Shown in pieces: positions 1 through 6,057 of a stretch of 11,740 bases of DNA. The number at the start of each line of letters is the position of its first letter. Position 1 is the first letter of the stretch. A program made the position numbers and the translations under genes. The DNA lies in assembly GCA_964648005.1 (NCBI GenBank), contig CAZYKR010000133.1:1-11740 (forward strand), given 5' to 3'. Source of the DNA: JAGQTE01 sp964648005 (GTDB taxonomy: Bacteria; Actinomycetota; Acidimicrobiia; Acidimicrobiales; Acidimicrobilacustridaceae). A model generated the notes under the pieces. It had not been told where the DNA came from. It did no database searches and saw nothing but the letters and a program-made list of their open reading frames with translations.

Positions 1-2628
1 GGTCGGCCACAACGACAGATGGCTGCCGGCGGTGGCGCCCGTGATCGTGACGTTGGTGACCACGGCGGTGGCCGTCGCCGGCACGCCGCTCCCGGCGACG
101 CCGGCGATGGTCACGTCACGCGTGGTCCCGGCGTTCCACGGCGTGGTGAACGGGCCGACCGTGAACGGCGCCGGGCGGGCGTCGAGCACGCGCGACGGGT
201 CGACGGCGTAGAACTGCTTGCCCGTGTCGGCCCGGAAGTAGCCGACCACGTCGACGATCACGTGCACCGTGCCGCTGGCGTTGAAGAGCCGGACCTGCCC
301 CGCCGTGCCGACCTTGGCCGTGACGCCGTTTGGGATCGTCTGGCCTGGTGTCCAGTTGATGGAGGACACGAGGGGGTTGGGTGTCGCCTGGCCCGTCGGC
401 CACACCGACAGGAACGACGCCGCCGTCGGCCCGGTGACCGTCACGTTGAGCACGACCCCGTCGGCATCGGCCGGCACCCCGGTGGTGCCGCCGGCGACCG
501 TGATGTCCCGGCTGGTGCCGGCTGGCCACGGCGTCCCGTACGGGCCGACCTGGCTCGACGGCCGCGTGTCGAGGACGCGCCTGGGCGCCAGGGCGGTGTA
601 GCCGTCGCCGTCGGCGGGGCCGTACCAGCCGACGACGTCGACGATGACGTGGACCGACCCCGAGGCGTTGTACACGTTGATGGCGCCGCCGGTGCCGACC
701 TTGACCGTGGCGTTGTTGGCGATCGTGTCGCCTGCCACCCAGTTGATGCTCGACACCAGCGGGCTCGGCATCGACGTGCCCGACGGCCACACCGACAGGA
801 ACGAGTCGGCGGTGGCGCCCGTGACGGTGAGGTTCACCACCACCGCCACGGCGTCGGCGGGGACACCGCTGCCCGCCACGCCGGCGACCTGCACCGAGCG
901 GGTGGTGCCGGCCCCCCAGCTCGACGCGTACGGCCCGACCTTCGACGCCGGGCGGGAATCCTGCACCCGTACCGGGTTCACCGGGTGGTAGTCGCTGCCG
1001 ACCGGCGGCGGACCGGAGGGCACCACGGCGTTCGACGCCGCCGAGGCGGGACCCTGCCCGCCGGCATTGCGCGCCTTGACGGTGAACGTGTAGCTGGTGC
1101 CGTTGGTCAGGCCGGTGACGGTGCAGCTCGTCGCCGTCGCCGTACACGTCTTGGCGCCCGGGCTCGACGTCACGGTGTAGTCGATGATCGGGCCGCCGCC
1201 GGGGTTCGCCGGCGCCGTCCATGCCACCGTCGCCTGGGCATTGCCCGCCACGGCGGACACCGACGTCGGCGCGCCCGGTGGGCTGAAGGGCGGATCGCCC
1301 CGGTACTGCGCCGTGATCGGAGCGGTCTCGTTGACCGTCCGGGCGTTGTCGGCGTTGACGGTGCCGGTGGCCCAGCCGTTGTAGAGCACCGTCGGGCTCG
1401 AGAAGTGCGCCACCCGCGGGCAGCAGAAGCTGGTCGAGTCGTAGGCCATGATCGTGCGGAACCCGTGCGCCGTGTTCCGGAAGCCGTTCGAGTAGGCGAA
1501 GATGCCGGCGCCATCGCCGTTGCCGTGACCGCCGCCCATGTTGTGGCCGATCTCGTGGACCATGCTCAGGTTGGCCCGGGCGCAGGACGCGCCGGTCACC
1601 CCGAAGGCGTAGGGCGCGTGGGACACGGTGGTGCCGAGCACGTACGCCTGACCGCACGACGAGGTGAGATCGGTGATCAGGTGGACCACGTCGGCATAGG
1701 TCTCGTTGCGCCGGGTGTGGACGCCATCGATCTGGCCATCGGCCGGATTCGTCACCCGGTCGAGGTCGGTCCCGGAACTGCCGGACGAGGTGTACGCCAC
1801 CGGCTCGATGCCGACCGACTCGACGACCTGGTCGATGCCCGAGCGGGCGTAGGCAGCGTTCATCTCGTTGATGGTGGCGCTGATCTCGGCGACGGCGTTG
1901 GCGTTGCCGCCCCAGTAGGCGGCGGCGTCGGTGCCGAACACCGTCAGCAGACGCACGACGGGGGTCGCCGAGGGGCTGGATGCCGCCGGTCCCGCTGCGC
2001 CGTCGCCGAGGCCTTCCGCTGTCGGCGGCGGCGTGCGCGGCGGATCCTCGGCGGGGAAGGTCCGTTGCTCGACCGTGACGAGGTGGGTGCTGCCGGCGCC
2101 GGCGGGCGCGATGTCATAGCGGGTACCGGCGACCGTGACGTCGCCGAAGACCTGCTCGCCGGCGAAGGTGAAGGTGGCGTAGCCGTCGGGGGTGGTGCCG
2201 GACCACGTGGTGGTGTCGCCCGCACCAGGGACGGGGACGTCGTCACCGTGCACCGTGACGGCTACCCCGTCGGTCAGCTCCAGCGTGAACCGACCGCCCG
2301 CCGCCGCGTCGGCCACGGCGGCGGCGTCCAAACGGGCGTAGCGGGCACTCGGCGCAGCGGCGGCCTTGGCGGCCACCGCCGGCGTCAGCGACGACCGGCT
2401 CGGTGCCGCCGCCGCTTCGGCGCCGACCCGGTCGAGCGCCGCCGATGGCCCCGCCGGGTGCGGTTCGACCGACGCCGTCGGTGCCGCTGTTGCGGCCGTC
2501 GGGATCAGCACGGCGGTGCTCACCAGCGCGGCGGCACAGAGCGCCACCCCGATGGGGCCCGCGCCCGTCCGCCGACGTCCGCTGCTGGCGGCAGCCGTCG
2601 CCCCGCCTGGCTCCTGATCACCCGCCAC
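1..2628 (-). CDS. Secreted metzincin zinc metalloprotease with Fn3 and tandem C-terminal modules (3' end outside window)
   Basis: The frame is open from the GTG at 2628 to the left window edge (876 codons, no stop), so the C-terminus is missing. The start is chosen because GGGAGG lies 6 bases upstream and the N-terminus reads as a Sec signal: an RRR patch near residue 20, a hydrophobic stretch, then A-T-A|A-P near residue 48. An Ala-rich pro-region and a small beta domain (about 85-190) precede the catalytic domain (about 220-445). That domain carries HEIGHNMGGGH (H358, E359, H362, H368) and a downstream Met-turn T-I-M-A-Y (M394), the hallmarks of reprolysin/M72-like metzincins. A fibronectin III domain follows at about 450-538, then two modules of about 125-130 residues (about 546-675 and 676-800) and a third, cut one. 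It should cleave extracellular proteins; the substrate is unknown. The closest named peptidase family (M12B-like or M72-like) cannot be settled by eye. Confidence 0.9.
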   Translation of the reverse strand, partial: MAGDQEPGGATAAASSGRRRTGAGPIGVALCAAALVSTAVLIPTAATAAPTASVEPHPAGPSAALDRVGAEAAAAPSRSSLTPAVAAKAAAAPSARYARLDAAAVADAAAGGRFTLELTDGVAVTVHGDDVPVPGAGDTTTWSGTTPDGYATFTFAGEQVFGDVTVAGTRYDIAPAGAGSTHLVTVEQRTFPAEDPPRTPPPTAEGLGDGAAGPAASSPSATPVVRLLTVFGTDAAAYWGGNANAVAEISATINEMNAAYARSGIDQVVESVGIEPVAYTSSGSSGTDLDRVTNPADGQIDGVHTRRNETYADVVHLITDLTSSCGQAYVLGTTVSHAPYAFGVTGASCARANLSMVHEIGHNMGGGHGNGDGAGIFAYSNGFRNTAHGFRTIMAYDSTSFCCPRVAHFSSPTVLYNGWATGTVNADNARTVNETAPITAQYRGDPPFSPPGAPTSVSAVAGNAQATVAWTAPANPGGGPIIDYTVTSSPGAKTCTATATSCTVTGLTNGTSYTFTVKARNAGGQGPASAASNAVVPSGPPPVGSDYHPVNPVRVQDSRPASKVGPYASSWGAGTTRSVQVAGVAGSGVPADAVAVVVNLTVTGATADSFLSVWPSGTSMPSPLVSSINWVAGDTIANNATVKVGTGGAINVYNASGSVHVIVDVVGWYGPADGDGYTALAPRRVLDTRPSSQVGPYGTPWPAGTSRDITVAGGTTGVPADADGVVLNVTVTGPTAASFLSVWPTGQATPNPLVSSINWTPGQTIPNGVTAKVGTAGQVRLFNASGTVHVIVDVVGYFRADTGKQFYAVDPSRVLDARPAPFTVGPFTTPWNAGTTRDVTIAGVAGSGVPATATAVVTNVTITGATAGSHLSLWPT

Positions 2629-2634
2629 CCGCTA

Positions 2635-2640
2635 CCTCCC
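2635..2640 (-). promoter_or_regulatory. Ribosome binding site of the metalloprotease
   Basis: GGGAGG on the minus strand, six bases before the GTG at 2628. It is the strongest Shine-Dalgarno match among the genes here and fixes the GTG start, which also places the signal peptide correctly at the N-terminus. Confidence 0.7.
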
Positions 2641-2658
2641 GCTCGCATCCGATGTCGT

Positions 2659-2692
2659 TCGATCGGACGTCCACACGCCGACGCCCGATCGA
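2659..2692. repeat. 8-bp inverted repeat upstream of the metalloprotease (possible operator)
   Basis: TCGATCGG at 2659-2666 and its perfect reverse complement CCGATCGA at 2685-2692 are separated by 18 bases. Each arm also contains the palindrome CGATCG, so the arm centres are 26 bp apart, close to two and a half helical turns. The element lies 30 bp upstream of the protease start codon and downstream of a possible -10 box. It could be a regulator-binding site or an RNA stem in the leader. Chance occurrence in GC-rich DNA is possible. Confidence 0.4.
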
Positions 2693-2696
2693 GCAA

Positions 2697-2702
2697 ACGG
2701 TA
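2697..2702 (-). promoter_or_regulatory. Possible -10 box for the metalloprotease
   Basis: TACCGT on the minus strand fits the relaxed actinobacterial TAnnnT -10 pattern. It would place transcription start near 2690, inside the right arm of the inverted repeat at 2659-2692. No convincing -35 hexamer is visible, so this is a weak call. The 123-bp gap (2629-2751) means the protease need not be transcribed only from the upstream hydrolase gene. Confidence 0.22.
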
Positions 2703-2751
2703 GCGGTCGGCGCGGCGTGCGCCTCGGCGTGACGGTGGATCGTCGGCGAGG

Positions 2752-4296
2752 TCAGGGCGCGAGCAGCTCCGGCTGGGCTTCGTCGAGCATCGCCTGGCGA
2801 TCCTCGACCAGCAGCGCGCCGGTGGCGATGGCGGCGTCGGTCGCCTCGGTGAAGGCCGCCGTGTAGGCATCCGGGGAGGCGTACAGCTCCGCCAGCCGTT
2901 CTGCCGGCATGGGGTTCGTCGTGCCGGTCAACAGGCAGATGATGTCGGGCGCCGGGCCCGGGTCGCCCGAGAGCACCTGCACCGGAACGTCGACGACCGG
3001 GTACCGGATGCCGCCGCGGGCGATGCCGTCTGCATCGCGGGCGATGGCCGGCGACTCGCCGGACTCGTCGATCTCGAGCTGGGGCATCGACGGCGGCGCC
3101 TCACCGGTGCGAACCCAGGTGTCGAGGTGACGCAACGCCGAGCGTACGGCGAAGCCGTGAGGACCGTCGTTGATGGGGGCACCGCAGTCGAGCGAGTCGG
3201 CGACCGGCCCGATCAGGCCTCGATCGGCGTGGGCGGTCCCGGCGACCTCCCACGTGCGCAGCAGGTCCGTGTCGGGCTGACGGGCCGGGAGGAAGCCGAT
3301 GACCGAGACGAGGTCGGTCTCGGTCTCGAGCTGCAGCACCGGCACGGCGATGTCGCTGCGGATCGTGGTGGGTGCCCCGACGATGGCATCGACGATCGAG
3401 ATGGCAGCGCCGGGGGTGCCGAGCGGCAGACCCGGTCCGCCGCGGCTGTGGATGAGATACCCGTCGAACGCCTGGGTCTCGGGCGCGATGGCGTTGACAT
3501 AGGTGGTCAGGGCGAAGCCGGACTGCGACTCCCCCGCCGCCAGGATCTGGTCGACCTCGGCGCCGCCGAGGAGATCGGCGCCGCCGTCGCCCCGCACGGC
3601 GCGCGCCACCTGGGTGAAGATGTCGTAGCTGTAGCCGTCCCCCGGATGCGCCAAGGTGCCGTACCGGGCCGGGTCCAAGGCTTTGAGGCCCTGGCCGGAC
3701 AGGCCTTCCCCGATGGGCACGGTCACGGCCACCTCACCGCCTTCGACGCCGATCTTCTGCGCCGACACGCCGACCCACGCATACCCGTTGCGCAGCAGCT
3801 CGTCGGCGGTGTAGGAGAAGTCCGGGTTGGCGTCGAGGCCGCCGCTGACGTTGAGCCACTCCATCACGACGGTGCCGTTGAAGTCCTCGGGGTTCTCCGG
3901 GCGCCGCACCACGATGCGGGTGCGGTAGTCGTCGGTCTCACCCTCGGTGACGGCGACGGCGCCGTCGTCGGACGCCTCGCCGTCGGCGACGTAGGTGGTG
4001 GCCGTGCCGGCAGCGACGTACTCGTGCTCGACGTAGCCGTTGCCGGCGAGGTCGACCCCGGTGATCTGGCCGAGGAAGACCCCGTTGCCGCCCGTGAGCT
4101 CTTCGGAGACGTCGGCCGCCGGTCCGGCAGGTCGCTCGACCGTGGGGCGGGCCGTGGTGCCAGCGGCGGTGCCGCTGGCCACCGAACCGCTCGTCCCGGG
4201 CGCAGCCGTCGGTTCGGTACCGGAGCTGCACCCGGCGGCCAGTGCCAGGGCGACGACAGCCGCGGCGGCGGCACGGGAGGTGATGGAGCCAGTCAT
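2752..4296 (-). CDS. Exported lipoprotein of the alpha/beta-hydrolase-domain family
   Basis: 514 residues from the ATG at 4296. The reading frame is open further upstream to 4485, but this ATG puts a clean lipoprotein signal at the N-terminus: a short Arg-containing n-region, an Ala/Val-rich core and the lipobox L-A-A-G-C with the Cys at about residue 23. A Ser/Gly/Thr/Pro-rich linker follows, as in surface lipoproteins. The rest matches the family often annotated 'alpha/beta hydrolase domain' (Abhydrolase_10): a V-V-M-E-W-L-N-V-S-G strand, the nucleophile elbow G-E-S-Q-S-G with candidate Ser257, a possible acid at Asp328 in L-E-T-E-T-D-L, and a possible base at His356 in G-T-A-H-A-D. Probably a membrane-tethered esterase or related hydrolase; the substrate is unknown. 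No good ribosome binding site is seen. It is divergent from the propeller gene (74 bp) and lies upstream of the protease on the same strand. Confidence 0.88.
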   Translation of the reverse strand: MTGSITSRAAAAAVVALALAAGCSSGTEPTAAPGTSGSVASGTAAGTTARPTVERPAGPAADVSEELTGGNGVFLGQITGVDLAGNGYVEHEYVAAGTATTYVADGEASDDGAVAVTEGETDDYRTRIVVRRPENPEDFNGTVVMEWLNVSGGLDANPDFSYTADELLRNGYAWVGVSAQKIGVEGGEVAVTVPIGEGLSGQGLKALDPARYGTLAHPGDGYSYDIFTQVARAVRGDGGADLLGGAEVDQILAAGESQSGFALTTYVNAIAPETQAFDGYLIHSRGGPGLPLGTPGAAISIVDAIVGAPTTIRSDIAVPVLQLETETDLVSVIGFLPARQPDTDLLRTWEVAGTAHADRGLIGPVADSLDCGAPINDGPHGFAVRSALRHLDTWVRTGEAPPSMPQLEIDESGESPAIARDADGIARGGIRYPVVDVPVQVLSGDPGPAPDIICLLTGTTNPMPAERLAELYASPDAYTAAFTEATDAAIATGALLVEDRQAMLDEAQPELLAP

Positions 4297-4328
4297 GGCG
4301 GGTGAGTCTTGCAGCTGCTTCGACGAAC

Positions 4329-4334
4329 TACGGT
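4329..4334 (+). promoter_or_regulatory. Possible -10 box for the propeller gene in the divergent promoter region
   Basis: TACGGT fits TAnnnT and would give a leader of about 30 nt before the ATG at 4371, which leaves room for the ribosome binding site. On the opposite strand the same bases overlap TAGTTC (4325-4330), a loose match for a hydrolase promoter. No convincing -35 is seen. The 74 bp between the two start codons must contain both promoters unless transcription starts inside a gene. Confidence 0.22.
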
Positions 4335-4358
4335 GCAGCGGCAACGCACCAGCCAGGC

Positions 4359-4364
4359 AGAAGG
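4359..4364 (+). promoter_or_regulatory. Ribosome binding site of the propeller gene
   Basis: AGAAGG ends six bases before the ATG at 4371. It supports this start over the in-frame GTG at 4302, which would bury the twin-arginine motif 23 residues deeper and put the start next to the divergent gene. Confidence 0.55.
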
Positions 4365-4370
4365 CTCGAG

Positions 4371-5498
4371 ATGATCGAACGGCACGACGATCGGCGCAGC
4401 TTCCTGCGCAAGGTGGGAATCGGCACGGCGGTGGCATGGACCGCGCCTGTCGTGTTCTCGAGCGCGGCGCAGGCGCAGGGCTCACCGGCGCCGCTGTGGA
4501 TGGCGGTCGGTGGTGACGGCACCGGACGCAACTTCACCTCGATCGACGACGGCGCCACCTGGGTCGCCGGCGGACCGGCGGTGCCCGGCGGCGGCGAGAT
4601 GCACGCCGTCGCCTACTCCCCGCTCGGCGATCGCTGGATCTCCGTCGGTCGCGACCTGGTCTCCGGCGCCACGGCGATCTTCACCTCCGACGACGACGGC
4701 GCCACCTGGTCGACGTTCAACCCGACGCCGACCGGCCGCCTCCTGGGCATCGCCACCGACGGCGCCGGCACGTGGGTGGCGGTCGGTCAGACGGTCACCA
4801 CGTACCCGGGCAACCACCTCATCGTGCGCTCGACCGACAACGGCAACACCTGGATCGTCGACGCCGCGGTGCCGGTGCTCAACCAGCTGCACGGCATCGC
4901 CACCGACCGCAACGGCCGCTGGGTGGCCGTCGGGCAGAACAACGCCGTGCGCGGCGTGGTGCTGGTCTCGACGGACAACGGCGCCACGTGGGACCCACCC
5001 GTGGTGCTGGACAACACCGATGATGCGCTGGTGATCGGCATCGCCACCGATGGTGGCGGCCGGTGGATCGCCGGGGGGAGCTTCACCAACCACAGCCCCG
5101 AGATCGCGGCGTTGTGGGAGGCCACGGGCAACAACCTGTCGAACCCGTCCGACTGGACGCCCAACACGTCGATCGGCAACGGGTTCGTCTACGGCGTGGC
5201 CTCAGATCGTTCCGGCACGTTCGTCGCCGTCGGCCACCACACGTCGCCGTCGTCGGTGCCGTTCAGCCTGACGATCGGGGCCGGGATTGCCACGGGCACG
5301 TTCCCCCCGGGTGCGATCTACCAACTCCACGAGGTGGCGACCGACCGCTCGGGAACGTGGATCACCGTCGGCTTCGATGGCCCCGGTGGGCCGATGCGCA
5401 GCTACACGTCGTTCGACGATGGCCTCAATTGGACGATCACGTCGTCGCCGAGCCCCGACGGCATCCTGCTCGGGGTGGCACCCAAGGTGCTCGAGTAG
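4371..5498 (+). CDS. Tat-exported Asp-box (BNR/sialidase-like) beta-propeller protein
   Basis: 375 residues. The N-terminus carries a twin-arginine motif D-R-R-S-F-L-R (residues 7-13), a hydrophobic stretch and A-Q-A (33-35) as the likely signal-peptidase site, so the protein should be exported folded. The mature part is a repeat protein. Asp-boxes (S-x-D-x-G-x-x-W) start at residues 57, 106, 154, 200 and 347. Six copies of a strand pattern like G-I-A-T-D-x-x-G-x-W-V-A-V-G start near 76, 123, 173, 221, 273 and 319. The C-terminal I-L-L-G-V-A and the N-terminal L-W-M-A-V-G-G each look like half of this pattern, so together they would make a seventh blade. This fits a seven-bladed propeller closed by both ends. 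No sialidase catalytic residues (Arg triad, Tyr, Glu) can be assigned, so a binding or scaffold role is as likely as enzymatic activity. It is divergent from the lipoprotein hydrolase. Confidence 0.87.
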   Translation: MIERHDDRRSFLRKVGIGTAVAWTAPVVFSSAAQAQGSPAPLWMAVGGDGTGRNFTSIDDGATWVAGGPAVPGGGEMHAVAYSPLGDRWISVGRDLVSGATAIFTSDDDGATWSTFNPTPTGRLLGIATDGAGTWVAVGQTVTTYPGNHLIVRSTDNGNTWIVDAAVPVLNQLHGIATDRNGRWVAVGQNNAVRGVVLVSTDNGATWDPPVVLDNTDDALVIGIATDGGGRWIAGGSFTNHSPEIAALWEATGNNLSNPSDWTPNTSIGNGFVYGVASDRSGTFVAVGHHTSPSSVPFSLTIGAGIATGTFPPGAIYQLHEVATDRSGTWITVGFDGPGGPMRSYTSFDDGLNWTITSSPSPDGILLGVAPKVLE

Positions 5499-5522
5499 CG
5501 ACGGCGGCTCAGCCGTGGTCGC
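5498..5522. terminator. Imperfect hairpin spanning two convergent stop codons
   Basis: GCGAC (5498-5502) pairs with GTCGC (5518-5522), followed by a 2x2 internal mismatch, then CGGC (5505-5508) pairs with GCCG (5512-5515) around a TCA loop. The hairpin includes the last base of the propeller stop codon, and its loop is the stop codon of the minus-strand gene. Being symmetric it could act on both strands. There is no T-run on either side, so intrinsic termination is uncertain. Confidence 0.35.
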
Positions 5523-6021
5523 GGGTCATGGCGTCGATGGCAACCGTGACCGCCAGCAGCAGCGGCACGTTCTGGTCGCCGTAGACCTCCACGCCGTAGG
5601 TGTCACGCAGGCGGAACCACCGCTTGGACACCTCGGCCACCTTGCCGTCGGGACCCTCGATCTCGTACTCGTGGTCGACGACGTTGCCGTGCGCCTTGAG
5701 GTCGGGGGCGCCGTCCACCTCGACGTTGAAGTGGTCTCGCAGCCCGATCATCCGCTTGGTCACGGTCGCCTCGAGGCCCGTCAGCTCGATGTGCATCTTG
5801 TCGCGCACCGACAGCTTGCGCTCGCGGATCTGGGCCACGACCGACCCGGAGGTGTCCTTGAGCTCGAACGTGTCGCGCACCCGCAACGCCTTGCCGTCGA
5901 CCAGGTAGACCCGCTGCCCTTGATCGTCCTCGATCCAGCTGTCGTCGCCGACCGAGAGCAGCCGCTGCTGCATCTGGAAACGTCGGCTCGGCGTGTCGTC
6001 GTGGTGGCGCAGGAGTCCCAT
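5509..6021 (-). CDS. LURP-one-related / tubby C-terminal-like protein
   Basis: 170 residues, the usual size for bacterial LURP-one-related (YxjI-like) proteins. The sequence is almost all short beta-strands with the family's alternating pattern: M-Q-Q-R-L-L-S-V-G-D-D-S-W-I near the start, then L-V-D-G-K-A-L-R-V-R-D-T-F-E-L, V-A-Q-I-R-E-R-K-L-S-V-R-D, a middle H-F-N-V-E-V-D-G strand and a C-terminal V-S-K-R-W-F-R-L-R-D-T-Y-G-V-E-V. A hydrophobic C-terminal strand (about 155-165) corresponds to the helix that fills the barrel in this fold. No signal peptide, so probably cytoplasmic or membrane-associated. The family resembles phospholipid scramblases and tubby, but no bacterial function is well established. 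An internal Met at residue 17 is an alternative start; neither has a strong ribosome binding site. It begins 36 bp after the regulator ends, on the same strand, so co-transcription is likely. Confidence 0.88.
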   Translation of the reverse strand: MGLLRHHDDTPSRRFQMQQRLLSVGDDSWIEDDQGQRVYLVDGKALRVRDTFELKDTSGSVVAQIRERKLSVRDKMHIELTGLEATVTKRMIGLRDHFNVEVDGAPDLKAHGNVVDHEYEIEGPDGKVAEVSKRWFRLRDTYGVEVYGDQNVPLLLAVTVAIDAMTRDHG

Positions 6022-6057
6022 GGGGCACCAGCCTCGCTCTCGCTCGGCCGCTCGTCA

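Noticed and set aside
116..1657. A minus-strand open frame of 513 codons in the protease region
   Set aside because: It is a shifted frame of the protease; the Arg-rich translation has no domain and the zinc-binding motif is in the other frame.
19..2703. A plus-strand open frame of 894 codons opposite the metalloprotease
   Set aside because: Its translation is Arg/Gly/Ala/Val/Asp-rich without any recognisable domain, as expected opposite a GC-rich gene. The minus frame gives a signal peptide, a metzincin site, Fn3 and repeat modules.
2709..2723. GGCGC-N5-GCGCC hairpin after the hydrolase stop, considered as a terminator
   Set aside because: A 5-bp stem with no T-run in very GC-rich DNA; too weak to support a terminator call.
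3127..4305. A plus-strand open frame of 392 codons opposite the lipoprotein hydrolase
   Set aside because: Composition is typical of an antisense shadow and it lacks domains, while the minus frame carries a lipobox and a hydrolase nucleophile elbow.
4297..4485. Upstream extension of the lipoprotein hydrolase to an ATG at 4485
   Set aside because: It would bury the lipoprotein signal 63 residues inside the protein and overlap the start of the divergent Tat propeller gene.
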